DNA of 6,529 nt from NCBI GenBank assembly GCA_937901285.1, contig CALCHI010000205.1:1-6529 (forward strand). The letters run 5' to 3'. Positions within the stretch are counted from its first letter, which is position 1. Every line of letters starts with the position of its first letter. The translations under genes and the position numbers were made by a program. The notes under the pieces were generated by a model. That model searched no databases. It was not told the DNA's origin and saw only the letters and a list, made by a program, of their open reading frames with translations. Origin of the DNA: UBA8437 sp003445035 (lineage in GTDB: Bacteria > Planctomycetota > Planctomycetia > Planctomycetales > Planctomycetaceae). This document shows positions 6,087 to 6,529 of this stretch, in pieces.

Positions 6087-6529
6087 ATGCCGGCTCCGAT
6101 CGAAGTTCACTGCCCCGAATGCCAGGCCACGTTGAAGCTGAAGAACCGGGATGCTGAGGGCCGGAAGGTGCCGTGCCCGAAGTGCAAACAGCCCTTCGTG
6201 ATCACGATTCCCGACGACGAAGTCCTTGACGATTTCGACGAATTCGACGATTTCGACGAGGGGGACGACTTCGGAGATCTTGATGAAGCGCCGGCGAGTT
6301 CTGCCAAGCCGCAGGCCGCACCGCCGAAAAAGTCCGGCAAGAAGCTCGGGATCATCCTTGGTGTCGTGCTGGGGCTGGCGGCTGTCGGAGTGGGAGGATT
6401 CTTCGGCGCCCGGCAGATGGGGTGGATCGGTGGAGGCGACCAGGTCGCCCAGGACGGCGACAGCCAGATGCCCAGCGGCGGAATGCCCGGAATGCCCGGT
6501 GGAGGAATGCCCGGTGGAGGAATGCCCGG
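6087..6529 (+). CDS. Zinc-ribbon, single-TM protein with acidic linker and Met-Pro-Gly repeats, 5' part
   Basis: The gene runs off the right edge; 147 complete codons are visible with no stop. ATG 6087 follows AGGAGAGG (6075-6082) at 4 bases, a strong ribosome site. Residues 1-41 form a small zinc ribbon with C9-P-E-C12 and C30-P-K-C33, of the MJ0042-like sort found at the N-terminus of many planctomycete proteins. Residues 43-67 are a highly acidic linker with repeated DDF/DEF triplets. Residues about 68-86 are Ala/Pro/Lys-rich, and KKSGKK just before the helix suggests the zinc ribbon stays in the cytoplasm. A Gly/Val/Leu-rich membrane helix spans about 87-107. The part after it becomes Gly-Met-Pro repetitive (GGGMPGGGMPG) at the window end. 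There is no visible catalytic domain, so function is unknown; a membrane-anchored regulatory or scaffolding role is only a guess. The 149-base gap and intervening hairpin suggest it is transcribed separately from the ATPase cluster. Confidence 0.82.
   Translation, partial: MPAPIEVHCPECQATLKLKNRDAEGRKVPCPKCKQPFVITIPDDEVLDDFDEFDDFDEGDDFGDLDEAPASSAKPQAAPPKKSGKKLGIILGVVLGLAAVGVGGFFGARQMGWIGGGDQVAQDGDSQMPSGGMPGMPGGGMPGGGMP
6228..6260 (+). repeat. 9-base in-frame tandem repeat coding the acidic linker
   Basis: Three consecutive copies of GACGAWTTC (6228-6254), then a partial GACGAG, encode the triplets DDF-DEF-DDF-DE of the zinc-ribbon protein's acidic linker. The near-identical third bases suggest recent repeat expansion and not just selection for acidic residues. 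Confidence 0.7.
6492..6529 (+). repeat. 15-base in-frame tandem repeat coding MPGGG units, continuing off the window
   Basis: The unit ATGCCCGGTGGAGGA occurs at 6492-6506 and 6507-6521 and begins again at 6522-6529, where the window ends. A related shortened unit (ATGCCCGGA) precedes it at 6483. Each copy encodes Met-Pro-Gly-Gly-Gly. The copies seen are identical at the DNA level, which points to recent slippage or expansion. Total copy number cannot be told here. Confidence 0.75.

Overview
This high-GC window looks like part of a planctomycete (Planctomycetota) chromosome. The organism call rests on two marks: the C-terminal cytochrome-c module of the Pirellula/Verrucomicrobium heme-binding type at the left end, and a CPxC...CPxC zinc-ribbon protein with one membrane helix at the right end. 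Both are typical of that phylum. The assignment is an inference, because no rRNA or other marker gene is present. All supported genes are on the + strand.

Layout: (1) 2-685 is the 3' end of a heme-binding, cytochrome-c-like protein that starts upstream of the window. (2) 760-5937 is a compact four-gene cluster. It holds a 90-aa WXG100-like protein, a 181-aa helical protein, a 77-aa WXG100-like protein and a 1341-aa membrane-anchored FtsK/SpoIIIE-type ATPase. The second and third genes overlap by ATGA, and the third and fourth are 16 bases apart. (3) 5938-6086 is an intergenic stretch with a hairpin-forming imperfect palindrome. (4) 6087 to the window end is the 5' part of a zinc-ribbon, acidic-linker, single-TM protein that runs into a Met-Pro-Gly repeat and off the window.

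The centrepiece is the four-gene cluster, which I read as a divergent type VII secretion (ESX/Yuk/Ess)-like module. All three small proteins carry the spacing W-x7-F, the signature of the WXG100 helical-hairpin turn. In two of them the WxG glycine is replaced by Asp (W-R-D and W-N-D). The ATPase has a coil / TM hairpin / coil front half. Three successive FtsK-like nucleotide-binding folds follow, and only the middle one keeps intact Walker A (GKTGSGKS) and Walker B (LLIIDE) motifs. The expected model is that the small helical proteins are substrates, partners or regulators of the membrane ATPase. No other T7SS component (EccB/D/E, EsaA, EssA/B, mycosin) is visible here, so secretion itself remains an inference.
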